This document shows, piece by piece, positions 50,200 to 59,725 of a stretch of 64,000 bases of DNA. Origin of the DNA: an uncultured Dysgonomonas sp. (GTDB lineage: Bacteria > Bacteroidota > Bacteroidia > Bacteroidales > Dysgonomonadaceae); assembly GCA_945273835.1 (NCBI GenBank), contig CALYPL010000007.1, positions 1 to 64,000 on the forward strand. Direction: 5' to 3'. The notes under the pieces are model-generated. The model saw nothing but the letters and a program-made list of their open reading frames with translations, had not been told where the DNA came from and did no database searches. Position numbers and translations under genes: made by a program. The number at the start of each line of letters is the position of its first letter. The first letter of the stretch is position 1.

Positions 50200-51060
50200 T
50201 TATCCCAAATAACTCTTTAAAAGTTTACTGCGAGAATTCTGGCGTAGACGTTTGATCGCTTTTTCTTTTATCTGACGAACTCGTTCACGAGTTAGTTGAA
50301 ACTTATCGCCTATTTCTTCGAGGGTCATTTCTTGATAACCAATTCCGAAAAACATTTTGATAATCTCACTTTCACGTTCAGTCAGCGTTGAAAGAGCTCT
50401 ATCAATTTCCTGTTGCAAAGATTCATTTATGAGAGTTCTATCAGCAACAGGTGCATCGTCATTTACTAACACATCTAATAAGCTGTTGTCTTCACCCTCT
50501 ACAAAAGGAGCATCCATAGAGATGTGACGTCCCGAAACTTTAAGCGAGTCAGTTATCTTGTCAACCGGTATATCCAATTCATTAGCCAGTTCTTCAGCAG
50601 AAGGTTTACGCTCGTTTTCCTGTTCAAATTTAGAAAACGCTTTACTGATTTTATTTAATGAACCTACTTGATTCAGTGGCAAACGTACGATACGAGATTG
50701 TTCAGCTAAAGCCTGCAATATAGATTGGCGTATCCACCATACCGCATAACTGATAAACTTAAATCCTCTTGTTTCGTCAAATTTTTCAGCAGCTTTAATA
50801 AGCCCTAAGTTACCTTCATTTATAAGATCGGGTAAACTTAAACCTTGATTTTGATACTGTTTAGCAACAGACACAACGAATCTAAGATTAGCCCGTGTAA
50901 GTTTTTCTAATGCCGCTCTGTCTCCCTTCTTTATGGCTTGTGCCAATTCAACTTCTTCTTCAACTGTGATCAGCTCCTCGCGACCGATTTCCTGTAAATA
51001 TTTATCTAAGGAAGCGCTTTCGCGATTTGTGATTGATTTTGTAATCTTTAATTGCCTCAT
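50200..51060 (-). CDS. rpoD: Primary RNA polymerase sigma factor (RpoD/SigA family)
   Basis: [99 protein letters not shown] at 51060. Confidence 0.96.
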   Translation of the reverse strand: MRQLKITKSITNRESASLDKYLQEIGREELITVEEEVELAQAIKKGDRAALEKLTRANLRFVVSVAKQYQNQGLSLPDLINEGNLGLIKAAEKFDETRGFKFISYAVWWIRQSILQALAEQSRIVRLPLNQVGSLNKISKAFSKFEQENERKPSAEELANELDIPVDKITDSLKVSGRHISMDAPFVEGEDNSLLDVLVNDDAPVADRTLINESLQQEIDRALSTLTERESEIIKMFFGIGYQEMTLEEIGDKFQLTRERVRQIKEKAIKRLRQNSRSKLLKSYLG

Positions 51061-51099
51061 ATGCAGATATATAGAATTAAATCCATGAAAAAATGCTTG

Positions 51100-51107
51100 C
51101 AAAGATA
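51100..51107 (-). promoter_or_regulatory. -7 element (TATCTTTG) upstream of rpoD
   Basis: Plus-strand caaagata, 40 bp upstream of ATG 51060. Confidence 0.5.
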
Positions 51108-51259
51108 CTAAAAAAGAATGTTTTTAGCATCACACTATTGCTGGTTAAGCTATAAAATTAGTTATTAAGATGCTATTTATTCAGATATAAATAACGCTCA
51201 GTATTAAAAGTAAGTTCTAATCCGAGCATTATTATTAAGTTAATTATATCAGCTTTAAC

Positions 51260-52789
51260 CTATTTTGTATCGCTGAGATCTATCGCAAAATACTTGCGGT
51301 TACCTGAAGATGGGTAGAACCCTGATATAAACAATACTTTATCATTACTATTAGCTGCTGCCTGAATCATACTTTCAACCTCACTTGGAGTAGACACTGG
51401 TCTATTATTTATTTGCTGAATAATATAACCTTTACTTATTCCTTCTTTATGAAATCTTCCACTATTGTCAACTCCGGCTACTTCAACACCATAATTAATA
51501 CCATATTCTTTTAATTTATCTGAACTTAGTTCCTTGAAAGCTGCTCCTACAACGGCAAGCCCATCTTCTTTCTTAACAACAGATGTGTTTCCTGCATTGT
51601 TTTTAAGTGTTATATCGAAAACTTTATCGGCATTACCTCGTTTAACGGCAATTTTCACTTTATCTCCCGGACGGTAACGGCTTATCTGCTCTTGCAATTC
51701 TGAAGCACTTCTGATTTTATTATCGTTGACACTAACAATAACATCTCCGGCTTCCATACCGGCTTGTTTAGCAGGACTTTGCTCAGCAAAATCAGCGACA
51801 TAAGCACCTTCAGTCAGTTTATCATAAATCTTAGTCTTCTCGGGTTCTCTTTCCTTAGCAACTGACAAATCTGTCATCATAACGCCCAATCTTGCACGTT
51901 GCACAGCTCCATATTCTTTAAGATCTGCAACAACCTTACCGGCTATTGAAATAGGTACTGCAAAACCATATCCTGCAAACGAACCCGTCTGAGAGTAAAT
52001 AGCTGTATTAATACCTACTAACTGTCCGTCCGTATTGATTAATGCACCACCACTATTACCCGGATTTATCGCAGCATCGGTTTGTATATACGATTGTATA
52101 TTATTTGAACCGCCACCACCTATGCCGCCACGTCCTTTGGCACTAACAATACCTGCTGTAACAGTTGAAGTAAGATTAAATGGATTGCCTACAGCCAAAA
52201 CCCATTCGCCTACTTTTAGATTGTCTGAATTACCAAATGGAATGTAAGGTAAGTCTTTAGCATCGATCTTCAAAAGAGCAATATCAGTATCAGGGTCTGT
52301 ACCAATCAATTTGGCTGTATACTTACTATTGTCATTCATTGTCACTTCTATCTCATTAGCCTTATCTATAACATGATTATTAGTTATGATATATCCATCT
52401 TTAGATATAATTACTCCTGAACCAAATCCTACGCTTGGCTGAGAATTACCAAAATCATATCCCTGATCGCCTCGATCTCCAAAACCGAAGAAAAACTCAA
52501 ACGGGTCAATCATACGTTTTTGATTAACGGAAGGAGCCTGTTTTTTAACAACCGATTTAATATGAACTACTGCATGGACTGCATTATCGGCTGCTTTTGT
52601 AAAATCGGGATATCCACCATCAGTTAAACTTGCCAAATGAAAATTATCCTGTTTAAATGCACCGCTATAATCAGATGATGCTGAACTATTACCTCTGCGA
52701 TCAAGATAATTATATGTCAGAAAAGTTGCTCCCACACTGAAAACGGAGACAAGCATACATAAAAGTAGTATTTTCCAATTCTTATTCAT
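51260..52789 (-). CDS. Do/DegP family periplasmic serine protease (HtrA)
   Basis: 509 aa; triad ITNNHVIDKA, DTDIALLKID, INPGNSGGALIN; two PDZ domains. Confidence 0.95.
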   Translation of the reverse strand: MNKNWKILLLCMLVSVFSVGATFLTYNYLDRRGNSSASSDYSGAFKQDNFHLASLTDGGYPDFTKAADNAVHAVVHIKSVVKKQAPSVNQKRMIDPFEFFFGFGDRGDQGYDFGNSQPSVGFGSGVIISKDGYIITNNHVIDKANEIEVTMNDNSKYTAKLIGTDPDTDIALLKIDAKDLPYIPFGNSDNLKVGEWVLAVGNPFNLTSTVTAGIVSAKGRGGIGGGGSNNIQSYIQTDAAINPGNSGGALINTDGQLVGINTAIYSQTGSFAGYGFAVPISIAGKVVADLKEYGAVQRARLGVMMTDLSVAKEREPEKTKIYDKLTEGAYVADFAEQSPAKQAGMEAGDVIVSVNDNKIRSASELQEQISRYRPGDKVKIAVKRGNADKVFDITLKNNAGNTSVVKKEDGLAVVGAAFKELSSDKLKEYGINYGVEVAGVDNSGRFHKEGISKGYIIQQINNRPVSTPSEVESMIQAAANSNDKVLFISGFYPSSGNRKYFAIDLSDTK

Positions 52790-53091
52790 TGTATTATATT
52801 TTTAACGTTACATCTCAAATCTTTATATTCTCAAATATAAATACAAAAACTATTCAATTTGAGCGACTAATCTTTATTTTTAACACTTTTAACCACACCC
52901 ATAATCTTTATTCAAATTTTAACATCTATAACAGACTTTTTGTCAGAAAAATTCGACATTAAGTCTAATATTACGGCTAATTTAGCCGAAAATACAATCT
53001 TTTGTGTAAAATAAAACAATTATAAAACAGTCATTTCCTCAATCACGTTCAAGAGTAAATAGTATTACTCTTCTATTACAACTGGATCAGC

Positions 53092-53099
53092 TATCTTTG
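53092..53099 (+). promoter_or_regulatory. -7 element (TATCTTTG) upstream of the phosphoglycerate mutase
   Basis: Matches TAnnTTTG 32 bp before the start codon. Confidence 0.5.
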
Positions 53100-53130
53100 C
53101 TCTTTTAAAAGAAGTGATTATTTCATAACA

Positions 53131-54339
53131 ATGAAAACTATTATAATACTTGCCGATGGCATGGCAGACGAACCTATTTGTGAATTAGGCGGCAAAACGC
53201 CTTTACAAGCCGCTGAAAAACAATACTTGGATTTGCTTGCTGCGAAAGGTAAAAGCGGAATGCTTGCAACAATCCCAACTGGCTTTCAGCCCGGCAGCGA
53301 TATTGCCAATCTATCTATATTAGGTTATGATGTATCTGAAGTGTTTGAAGGGCGAGGTTCGCTCGAAGCGGCAAGTATGAGTATAGATATACTCCCAAAC
53401 GAAATGGTCATGCGCTGTAATCTGATCTGCATAGATGAATGTAAAATAAAAAATCATTCAGCAGGTCATATATCTGATCATGAGGCAAAAGAATTAATTA
53501 ATTATCTTAATACTTATCTTGAAGACCAAAGAATCTGTTTTTATGCAGGTAAATCATACCGAAATCTGTTAAAATTGAAAGGTGGAGATAAACGCATTGA
53601 GTGTGTTGCACCTCATGATGTCTTAGATATACCCTTCAATCAAGTCATGATTAAGCCCAATGTAGCTGACGCCGAAGATACAGTTTACACATTGAACAAT
53701 CTTATTATTAAATCACAAGAATTACTCAGAAATCATCCTGTAAACCTAAAACGTATCTCCGAAGGGAAACTTCCGGCTAATAGTATTTGGTTATGGTCGC
53801 CGGGTTATAAACCTCAGATGCAGACTCTTCAGGATTTATATGGGATAAAAAGCGGAGCGGTCATATCTGCTGTTGATCTGATTATGGGAATCGGAAAACT
53901 TGCAGGACTTAGATTAATTCATGTGAGTGGTGCTACCGGCATGTACGACACCAATTATGAAGGTAAGGCTTCGGCAGCTATTGAAGCCTTGAGAAACGAC
54001 GACTTTGTTTTTTTGCATATAGAAGCCAGCGATGAAGCGGGACATGACGGAGACTTTTATCTGAAAACCAAAACCATTGAATACCTTGATAAACGTATCG
54101 TAAAAACTATTTATGAAGCAACTAAAGATTGGATTGAACCTGTAACAATAGCTATTCTGCCGGATCACCCTACCCCATGTAAATTAAAAACTCATACTGA
54201 TAAGCCTGTACCTTTCCTAATCTACCGATCTAATGGCACGCCGGATAAGGTTATGAAATATGACGAATATGAAGCAGCTAATGGCGAATATGGTTTATTG
54301 CACGGAAAACAGTTTATTGAAACATTATTCAGTAAATAA
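53131..54339 (+). CDS. Cofactor-independent phosphoglycerate mutase (archaeal-type ApgM-like)
   Basis: 402 aa; IIILADGMADEPICELGGKTPLQAA, GSDIANLSILGYD, FLHIEASDEAGHDGD, AILPDHPTPCKLKTHT. Confidence 0.93.
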   Translation: MKTIIILADGMADEPICELGGKTPLQAAEKQYLDLLAAKGKSGMLATIPTGFQPGSDIANLSILGYDVSEVFEGRGSLEAASMSIDILPNEMVMRCNLICIDECKIKNHSAGHISDHEAKELINYLNTYLEDQRICFYAGKSYRNLLKLKGGDKRIECVAPHDVLDIPFNQVMIKPNVADAEDTVYTLNNLIIKSQELLRNHPVNLKRISEGKLPANSIWLWSPGYKPQMQTLQDLYGIKSGAVISAVDLIMGIGKLAGLRLIHVSGATGMYDTNYEGKASAAIEALRNDDFVFLHIEASDEAGHDGDFYLKTKTIEYLDKRIVKTIYEATKDWIEPVTIAILPDHPTPCKLKTHTDKPVPFLIYRSNGTPDKVMKYDEYEAANGEYGLLHGKQFIETLFSK

Positions 54340-54352
54340 TAATCTCATAGCC

Positions 54353-56164
54353 TTATACACCTTTTCTTTCATTCTCCTTGATAGGCCGTACAGGCTTAAT
54401 GCCTTTTAAAGCATCTAAAATTATTTTATCATAGCCATATACGTCGTCAGCATAATACAGATTATCTTCATTGGGCAACATATAAACGGTACAATAATCT
54501 ATGAATAAAGAAATACCTTGATTGTTGAGAGGAAGTATATCATTCAGTTTCTTCAGTCTACCATCACTCAATAATTTTTTGCTTTGACTTGTCTGTACAT
54601 TTTTATTTATACTGTACAATAATTGATCTTTATATTGATCTGAAACAGGCGATAAGCAAAAAAATGCCAAATCAATCGGTTTCTGCACCCTCACACAGCC
54701 ATGACTGACAGCTCTGTTCTTGTACAAAAAGAATCTTTTGGATGGAGTATCATGCAAATAAACCGAAAAAGCATTATTAAACATAAACTTAATGCGCCCT
54801 AACGAATTTGAGTCACCCGAATCTTGCTTAATCATATATCTGAATGATGCCGGATTGACATTTTTCCAGTCAATCGTAGAACGATCAATTTCTTTATTAT
54901 CCCTGCCGTACAGGCGCATATTGTGTCTTCGCAAATACGAAGTATCACGTTTCTGCATCACAACAGTCTCATTTTTAGCTATACTATGCGGAACATTCCA
55001 TTTCGGATTAAGATTTATATAACTGAGATCAGCCTGAAGCAGCGGTGTTTTATTGGAAGGTAGTCCCACGCATACATTCATATAAAGCGGTAAACTATCT
55101 TTTTGGGTAGCAACCAGTCTAAATGAGGCAACATTGACCTCAATATTTTTATTATGCGTGTTTTTTGACCGTCTCCATCTATAACGCTCCATATTTGCCT
55201 TCAATCTATCCATATAATAACGGATAGGTCTGTTAAGAGCATCAATCCCATTTTTACCGATTTCTTTTTCAGTAGGGTATGACATTTTTTGACGAAACCG
55301 ATTTACAGCTTCCAGTAAATCATCATCAAGAACCATATGAAGGCTATCGTTTATCAAACTATCGGCTACAGGTGAATATTCGCCTGTCATCATCAGACGT
55401 TGAGCAATAAGCGTTATGTTCCTGCTTTTATCGCCAATTTTATAGTTAAGATTTGCACCTTTTTCTTTTATCGCAGGTAATTCTATATCTTTAATACTAT
55501 CAAGTACACGATATTCATGTTGCATACGCAAATAAACGGGGTTCCGCGGTTGAGCATTTATTACGGCAGCCAAAGGATCTTCACGCAAATCGGCATGCAA
55601 CGTATCATAAAAAGTTGAATCGGGTTTCTGAATACAAATAGCATAATCATCAAAGAACAACGATTTCGGATCAAGAAAACCATAAGTCATACCAGCAACA
55701 TATTTGCTTATCAATCGGACCGTAATCTTATTTAATACGGTCAGATTATGATATAAGCTGTCAGACTTACCAATATAATCTCCATCGTTGATAGCGTCTG
55801 TAATTATACCAATACGCTTCCAGTCTTTGAAAAATTCATTTGGCAGACCGTGTTCTTCTACTTTAGCAAAGACAGAAGACAATGATTGCAGGGATTTGAC
55901 ATCCAGCGTATCTTTAATCCACAACGGGGCAAAGTCCGAGCTGCTGAAATATGTGTGCAATATTGAATCGGACTGAGTGGACGATTTCAAACTGTCTTTC
56001 AATATTTGCAAATCAAAATCAGGATATTGTTTAATGAATAATGGTTTATCTGCTTCAGAAAAAATGCCTGAATGTTTTTTCTCGCCACGACCTTTTAATA
56101 TGTTGTCACAACCATTAAGGGCCAATAAAAGAGCGACAGAAAAAAAAGTGAAAATGAATTTCAT
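54353..56164 (-). CDS. YcbB-like L,D-transpeptidase lipoprotein
   Basis: MKFIFTFFSVALLLALNGCDN lipobox; YkuD catalytic motif SHGCVRVQ. Start moved to 56164 because the upstream ORF extension precedes the lipoprotein signal peptide. Confidence 0.9.
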   Translation of the reverse strand: MKFIFTFFSVALLLALNGCDNILKGRGEKKHSGIFSEADKPLFIKQYPDFDLQILKDSLKSSTQSDSILHTYFSSSDFAPLWIKDTLDVKSLQSLSSVFAKVEEHGLPNEFFKDWKRIGIITDAINDGDYIGKSDSLYHNLTVLNKITVRLISKYVAGMTYGFLDPKSLFFDDYAICIQKPDSTFYDTLHADLREDPLAAVINAQPRNPVYLRMQHEYRVLDSIKDIELPAIKEKGANLNYKIGDKSRNITLIAQRLMMTGEYSPVADSLINDSLHMVLDDDLLEAVNRFRQKMSYPTEKEIGKNGIDALNRPIRYYMDRLKANMERYRWRRSKNTHNKNIEVNVASFRLVATQKDSLPLYMNVCVGLPSNKTPLLQADLSYINLNPKWNVPHSIAKNETVVMQKRDTSYLRRHNMRLYGRDNKEIDRSTIDWKNVNPASFRYMIKQDSGDSNSLGRIKFMFNNAFSVYLHDTPSKRFFLYKNRAVSHGCVRVQKPIDLAFFCLSPVSDQYKDQLLYSINKNVQTSQSKKLLSDGRLKKLNDILPLNNQGISLFIDYCTVYMLPNEDNLYYADDVYGYDKIILDALKGIKPVRPIKENERKGV

Positions 56165-56293
56165 AATAAATGTAGCCTGTACAAATTTGTCGATAAAGTT
56201 ATTTCGGCCAAAAATAACAAAACTTGATTGAATATACCTTCCTTTTAAACAATCAAATTTTGCATTTGGTTTCATCAATGCTGTAAACTTTTG

Positions 56294-56301
56294 TATTTTT
56301 G
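56294..56301 (+). promoter_or_regulatory. -7 element (TATTTTTG) upstream of era
   Basis: Matches TAnnTTTG 24 bp before ATG 56325. Confidence 0.45.
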
Positions 56302-56324
56302 TTACAAATATCAAATAATTGAAT

Positions 56325-57206
56325 ATGCATAAATCGGGTTTCGTAAATATTGTAGGCAATCCCAACGTGGGTAAATCAACATTAATGAATGTGCTTGTCG
56401 GCGAAAAAATATCTATTATTACCTCTAAAGCACAGACAACACGTCATCGCATTTTGGGAATTGTAAATACGGACGAATATCAGATTGTATATTCGGACAC
56501 TCCGGGCGTACTTCGTCCAAACTACAAGTTGCAAGAATCAATGCTTGGCTTTTCGCAATCGGCGTTGAATGATGCTGATGTGCTATTGTATATGACGGAT
56601 GTGGTTGAAACGATAGACAAAAATGAAGAATTTCTTCAGAAAGTTCAACGCACGGATGCGCCTGTTTTATTACTTATCAATAAAATAGACCAAACAAATC
56701 AGAAGGAACTCGAAAATATGGTGGCTAAGTGGCATGAGTTATTGCCCAAAGCGGAAATATATCCTATTTCAGCGTTAAATAAATTCAATATTGCAGCCAT
56801 TCAAAAACGCATATTAGAACTTTTACCCGATTCACCCCCCTATTTCGAGAAAGACGCTATGACCGACCGTCCGGCACGTTTTTTCGTGACAGAGATCATA
56901 CGTGAAAAAATCCTTCTTTATTATCAGAAAGAAATTCCGTATGCGGTTGAAGTGGTTGTAGAAGAATTTAAAGAAGAAAAAGACATTATCAATATACGCG
57001 CACTGATCATTGTTGAACGTGATGCACAAAAAGGCATTATCATCGGTCATCAGGGAAAAGCCATCAAAAAAGTCGGAACAATGGCACGTAAAGACATTGA
57101 ACGGTTCTTTGATAAAAAAGTATTTCTTGAAATGTACGTTAAAGTTGAAAAAGACTGGCGTAGCCGTGATAATTTATTACAACGCTTTGGCTATATACTT
57201 GATTAA
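56325..57206 (+). CDS. era: GTPase Era
   Basis: FVNIVGNPNVGKSTLMNVLVGEKISIITSKAQTTRHRILGI, SDTPGV, NKID, KH domain GIIIGHQGKAIKKVGTMARKDIERFF. Confidence 0.97.
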   Translation: MHKSGFVNIVGNPNVGKSTLMNVLVGEKISIITSKAQTTRHRILGIVNTDEYQIVYSDTPGVLRPNYKLQESMLGFSQSALNDADVLLYMTDVVETIDKNEEFLQKVQRTDAPVLLLINKIDQTNQKELENMVAKWHELLPKAEIYPISALNKFNIAAIQKRILELLPDSPPYFEKDAMTDRPARFFVTEIIREKILLYYQKEIPYAVEVVVEEFKEEKDIINIRALIIVERDAQKGIIIGHQGKAIKKVGTMARKDIERFFDKKVFLEMYVKVEKDWRSRDNLLQRFGYILD

Positions 57207-57208
57207 AA

Positions 57209-57994
57209 TTGAAGAAGAACAATATAGCTGGGCTTAAAGATTTTCTCGACCGAAAAGCTGAACAGTATAACACTCCGGCCTTCATCGATAATGATCCGAT
57301 CTGTATTCCTCATAGTTTCACATTGAGGCAAGATATTGAGATCATGGGGTTCTTTGCATCCATTTTCGCATGGGGACAACGTAAAACCATCATCAATAAG
57401 TGCCGTGAATTAGCGTTGAGGATGGACAATGCGCCTTTCGATTTCATCGTAAATCACAGTGATACTGACTTAAAAAAATTATTAGATTTCAAACATCGCA
57501 CATTCAACGATACTGATCTTTTATACTGCATCGATTTCTTCAAACGTCATTTCACTGAATTTAAAACACTTGAAGAAGCATTCTTTCCTTCAGAGAATAT
57601 GACAGTAGAAGAAGGGTTGAATTATTTTCATACCTATTTTTTTTCACATCCTGACGCACCCCGACGTACAGTAAAACATATCCCCTCGCCTATCAGAAAA
57701 TCTGCCTGTAAACGTTTAAATATGTTTTTGCGTTGGATGGTGCGAAACGATGAAAGAGGCGTGGATTTTGGTATTTGGCATAAAATCAAACCTAAAGATT
57801 TAATTTGTCCCCTCGATTTGCACGTTGAACGTACAGCCAGAAAACTGGGACTACTCAACAGGGAAAAACCCGACTGGCAAGCTGCAGTTGAGTTGACCTC
57901 AAACCTCAGCAAACTAAATGCGGAAGACCCTGTAAATTACGACTTTGCTCTCTTCGGAATATCTATTGAAGAGAAATGTATTTTTGAGTTATAG
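57209..57994 (+). CDS. TIGR02757/DUF2400 family protein
   Basis: 261 aa; DNDPICIPHSFTLRQDIEIMGFFASIFAWGQRKTIINKCRELALRMD, RLNMFLRWMVRNDERGVDFGIW. Confidence 0.88.
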   Translation: MKKNNIAGLKDFLDRKAEQYNTPAFIDNDPICIPHSFTLRQDIEIMGFFASIFAWGQRKTIINKCRELALRMDNAPFDFIVNHSDTDLKKLLDFKHRTFNDTDLLYCIDFFKRHFTEFKTLEEAFFPSENMTVEEGLNYFHTYFFSHPDAPRRTVKHIPSPIRKSACKRLNMFLRWMVRNDERGVDFGIWHKIKPKDLICPLDLHVERTARKLGLLNREKPDWQAAVELTSNLSKLNAEDPVNYDFALFGISIEEKCIFEL

Positions 57995-58078
57995 AGTTGC
58001 ATCAAAAAAGCAATCCATTTCTCATTCATGCTATCTTTTTTTCATATATTTGTTTGATTTATGATACAGAAAACAACT

Positions 58079-58753
58079 ATGGGTAAATTGTATATCGTAC
58101 CCACTCCGATAGGCAATCTTGAAGATATGACTTTTCGGGCAGTGAGGTTATTAAAAGAAGTAGATCTGATTCTTGCAGAAGACACCAGAACATCAGGTAT
58201 TCTACTGAAGCACTACGACATACAGACTAAAATGCAATCGTATCATAAGTTCAACGAGCATAAAGCTATATCGCATATTATAGATCGGTTAAAAGGCGGA
58301 GAAATTATAGCTCTTATATCTGATGCCGGCACACCCGGCATATCCGATCCCGGATTTCTGATTGCACGTGAAGCCGCGCGCGAGAATATTGATGTTGAAT
58401 GCTTACCCGGTGCCACAGCATTTGTTCCGGCATTAGTCGGTTCGGGCATCCCTTGCGACAAATTTTGTTTTGAAGGTTTTCTACCACAAAAAAAAGGACG
58501 TATGACTCGTCTGAAAAATTTAGCTGACGAAGAACGTACAATTGTGTTTTACGAGTCGCCGCACCGCATCGTCAAAACATTGACCCAACTTGCTGAATAC
58601 ATGGGCGAAGAACGCTTTGCAGCAACCTGTCGGGAGATATCAAAAAAATACGAAGAAACACTTCGTGGTACTTTGAAAGAACTAATTATGCATTTTACTT
58701 TAAACGAACCGAAGGGGGAATTTGTTATAGTAGTATCTGGAAAAGAAAATTAA
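58079..58753 (+). CDS. rsmI: 16S rRNA (cytidine1402-2'-O)-methyltransferase
   Basis: MGKLYIVPTPIGNLEDMTFRAVRLLKEVDLILAEDTRTSGILLKHY, LISDAGTPGISDPG. A TATATTTG element at 58045-58052 favours this start over 58061. Confidence 0.95.
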   Translation: MGKLYIVPTPIGNLEDMTFRAVRLLKEVDLILAEDTRTSGILLKHYDIQTKMQSYHKFNEHKAISHIIDRLKGGEIIALISDAGTPGISDPGFLIAREAARENIDVECLPGATAFVPALVGSGIPCDKFCFEGFLPQKKGRMTRLKNLADEERTIVFYESPHRIVKTLTQLAEYMGEERFAATCREISKKYEETLRGTLKELIMHFTLNEPKGEFVIVVSGKEN

Positions 58754-58775
58754 GAATTATTAAACAAGAATTTAT

Positions 58776-59648
58776 ATGAAAAAATTATTTATCGGATGCG
58801 CTTGCTTGGCTTTATTAGCTTCATGTAACGTAAAAAATTCGAGCGAATACAAAGCTCTTCAGGCTGAAAAAGATTCTTTGGCTCAATTAAATGCAAAAAG
58901 CAATGGTGAGTTGACTGAAATGATGGGAGTCATCAACGATGTTGAAGAAAATTTCAGACAAATAAAAGAAGCTGAAAAGTATCTTACAATCGAATCGCAA
59001 GGTAAGGGTGAAATGAACTCTGATACAAAAACTCGTGTTCGTGATGATTTCGCCATGATCAACGATATGTTACAAAAAAACAAAGATCAGATTAACAAAC
59101 TGAACCAACGCCTGAAAAACAGTGGCGGCGAAAACTCAAGTCTGAAAAAAATGGTGGAACGCCTGAATGCCGAACTTCAAGATCGTGGAAAAACTATTGC
59201 CGATCTACAAGCCGCATTGACAAAACGTGACGCTCAGATAGCAGAACTTGAGGTGAATATGAAAAACCTGAACGATAACGTGGAAACTCTTAACGCTCAA
59301 GCTCAAAAACAGGCTGAAACCATCAAGCAACAGGATAAAGAAATCAATTCGGCTTATTATATGTTTGGTACAGGCAAGGAGCTAAAAGAATCGAAAGTGA
59401 TTTCAGGAGGTTTTCTTGCTTCAACTAAAGTTTTGAGCCAGAATATTGAAAGAAGCAAGTTTATAAAAATTGATATCCGTGACCTAAAAAGTATTCCGGT
59501 ATACGCCAAGAAAGCAAAAGTACTTTCTGAACATCCTAAAGACAGTTATAAACTTGAAAAAGACAATACCGACAATGTGGTGTTGAAAATTTCAGACTAT
59601 CAGAAATTCTGGAGCTTGACAAGATATCTGATTATTGAAGTAAACTAA
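58776..59648 (+). CDS. Coiled-coil lipoprotein, conserved hypothetical
   Basis: 290 aa; lipobox LALLASCNVK; long heptad-rich middle; globular C-terminal about 90 aa. Confidence 0.8.
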   Translation: MKKLFIGCACLALLASCNVKNSSEYKALQAEKDSLAQLNAKSNGELTEMMGVINDVEENFRQIKEAEKYLTIESQGKGEMNSDTKTRVRDDFAMINDMLQKNKDQINKLNQRLKNSGGENSSLKKMVERLNAELQDRGKTIADLQAALTKRDAQIAELEVNMKNLNDNVETLNAQAQKQAETIKQQDKEINSAYYMFGTGKELKESKVISGGFLASTKVLSQNIERSKFIKIDIRDLKSIPVYAKKAKVLSEHPKDSYKLEKDNTDNVVLKISDYQKFWSLTRYLIIEVN

Positions 59649-59669
59649 TAGTTTATCTACGCATAGAAT

Positions 59670-59702
59670 AAAGCCGATGTAAAAGATTATTACATCGGCT
59701 TT
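59670..59702. terminator. Bidirectional terminator between convergent genes
   Basis: aaagccgatgtaa...ttacatcggcttt flanked by A/T tracts. Confidence 0.8.
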
Positions 59703-59725
59703 TATTTTAATAATAGATGTCTGAA

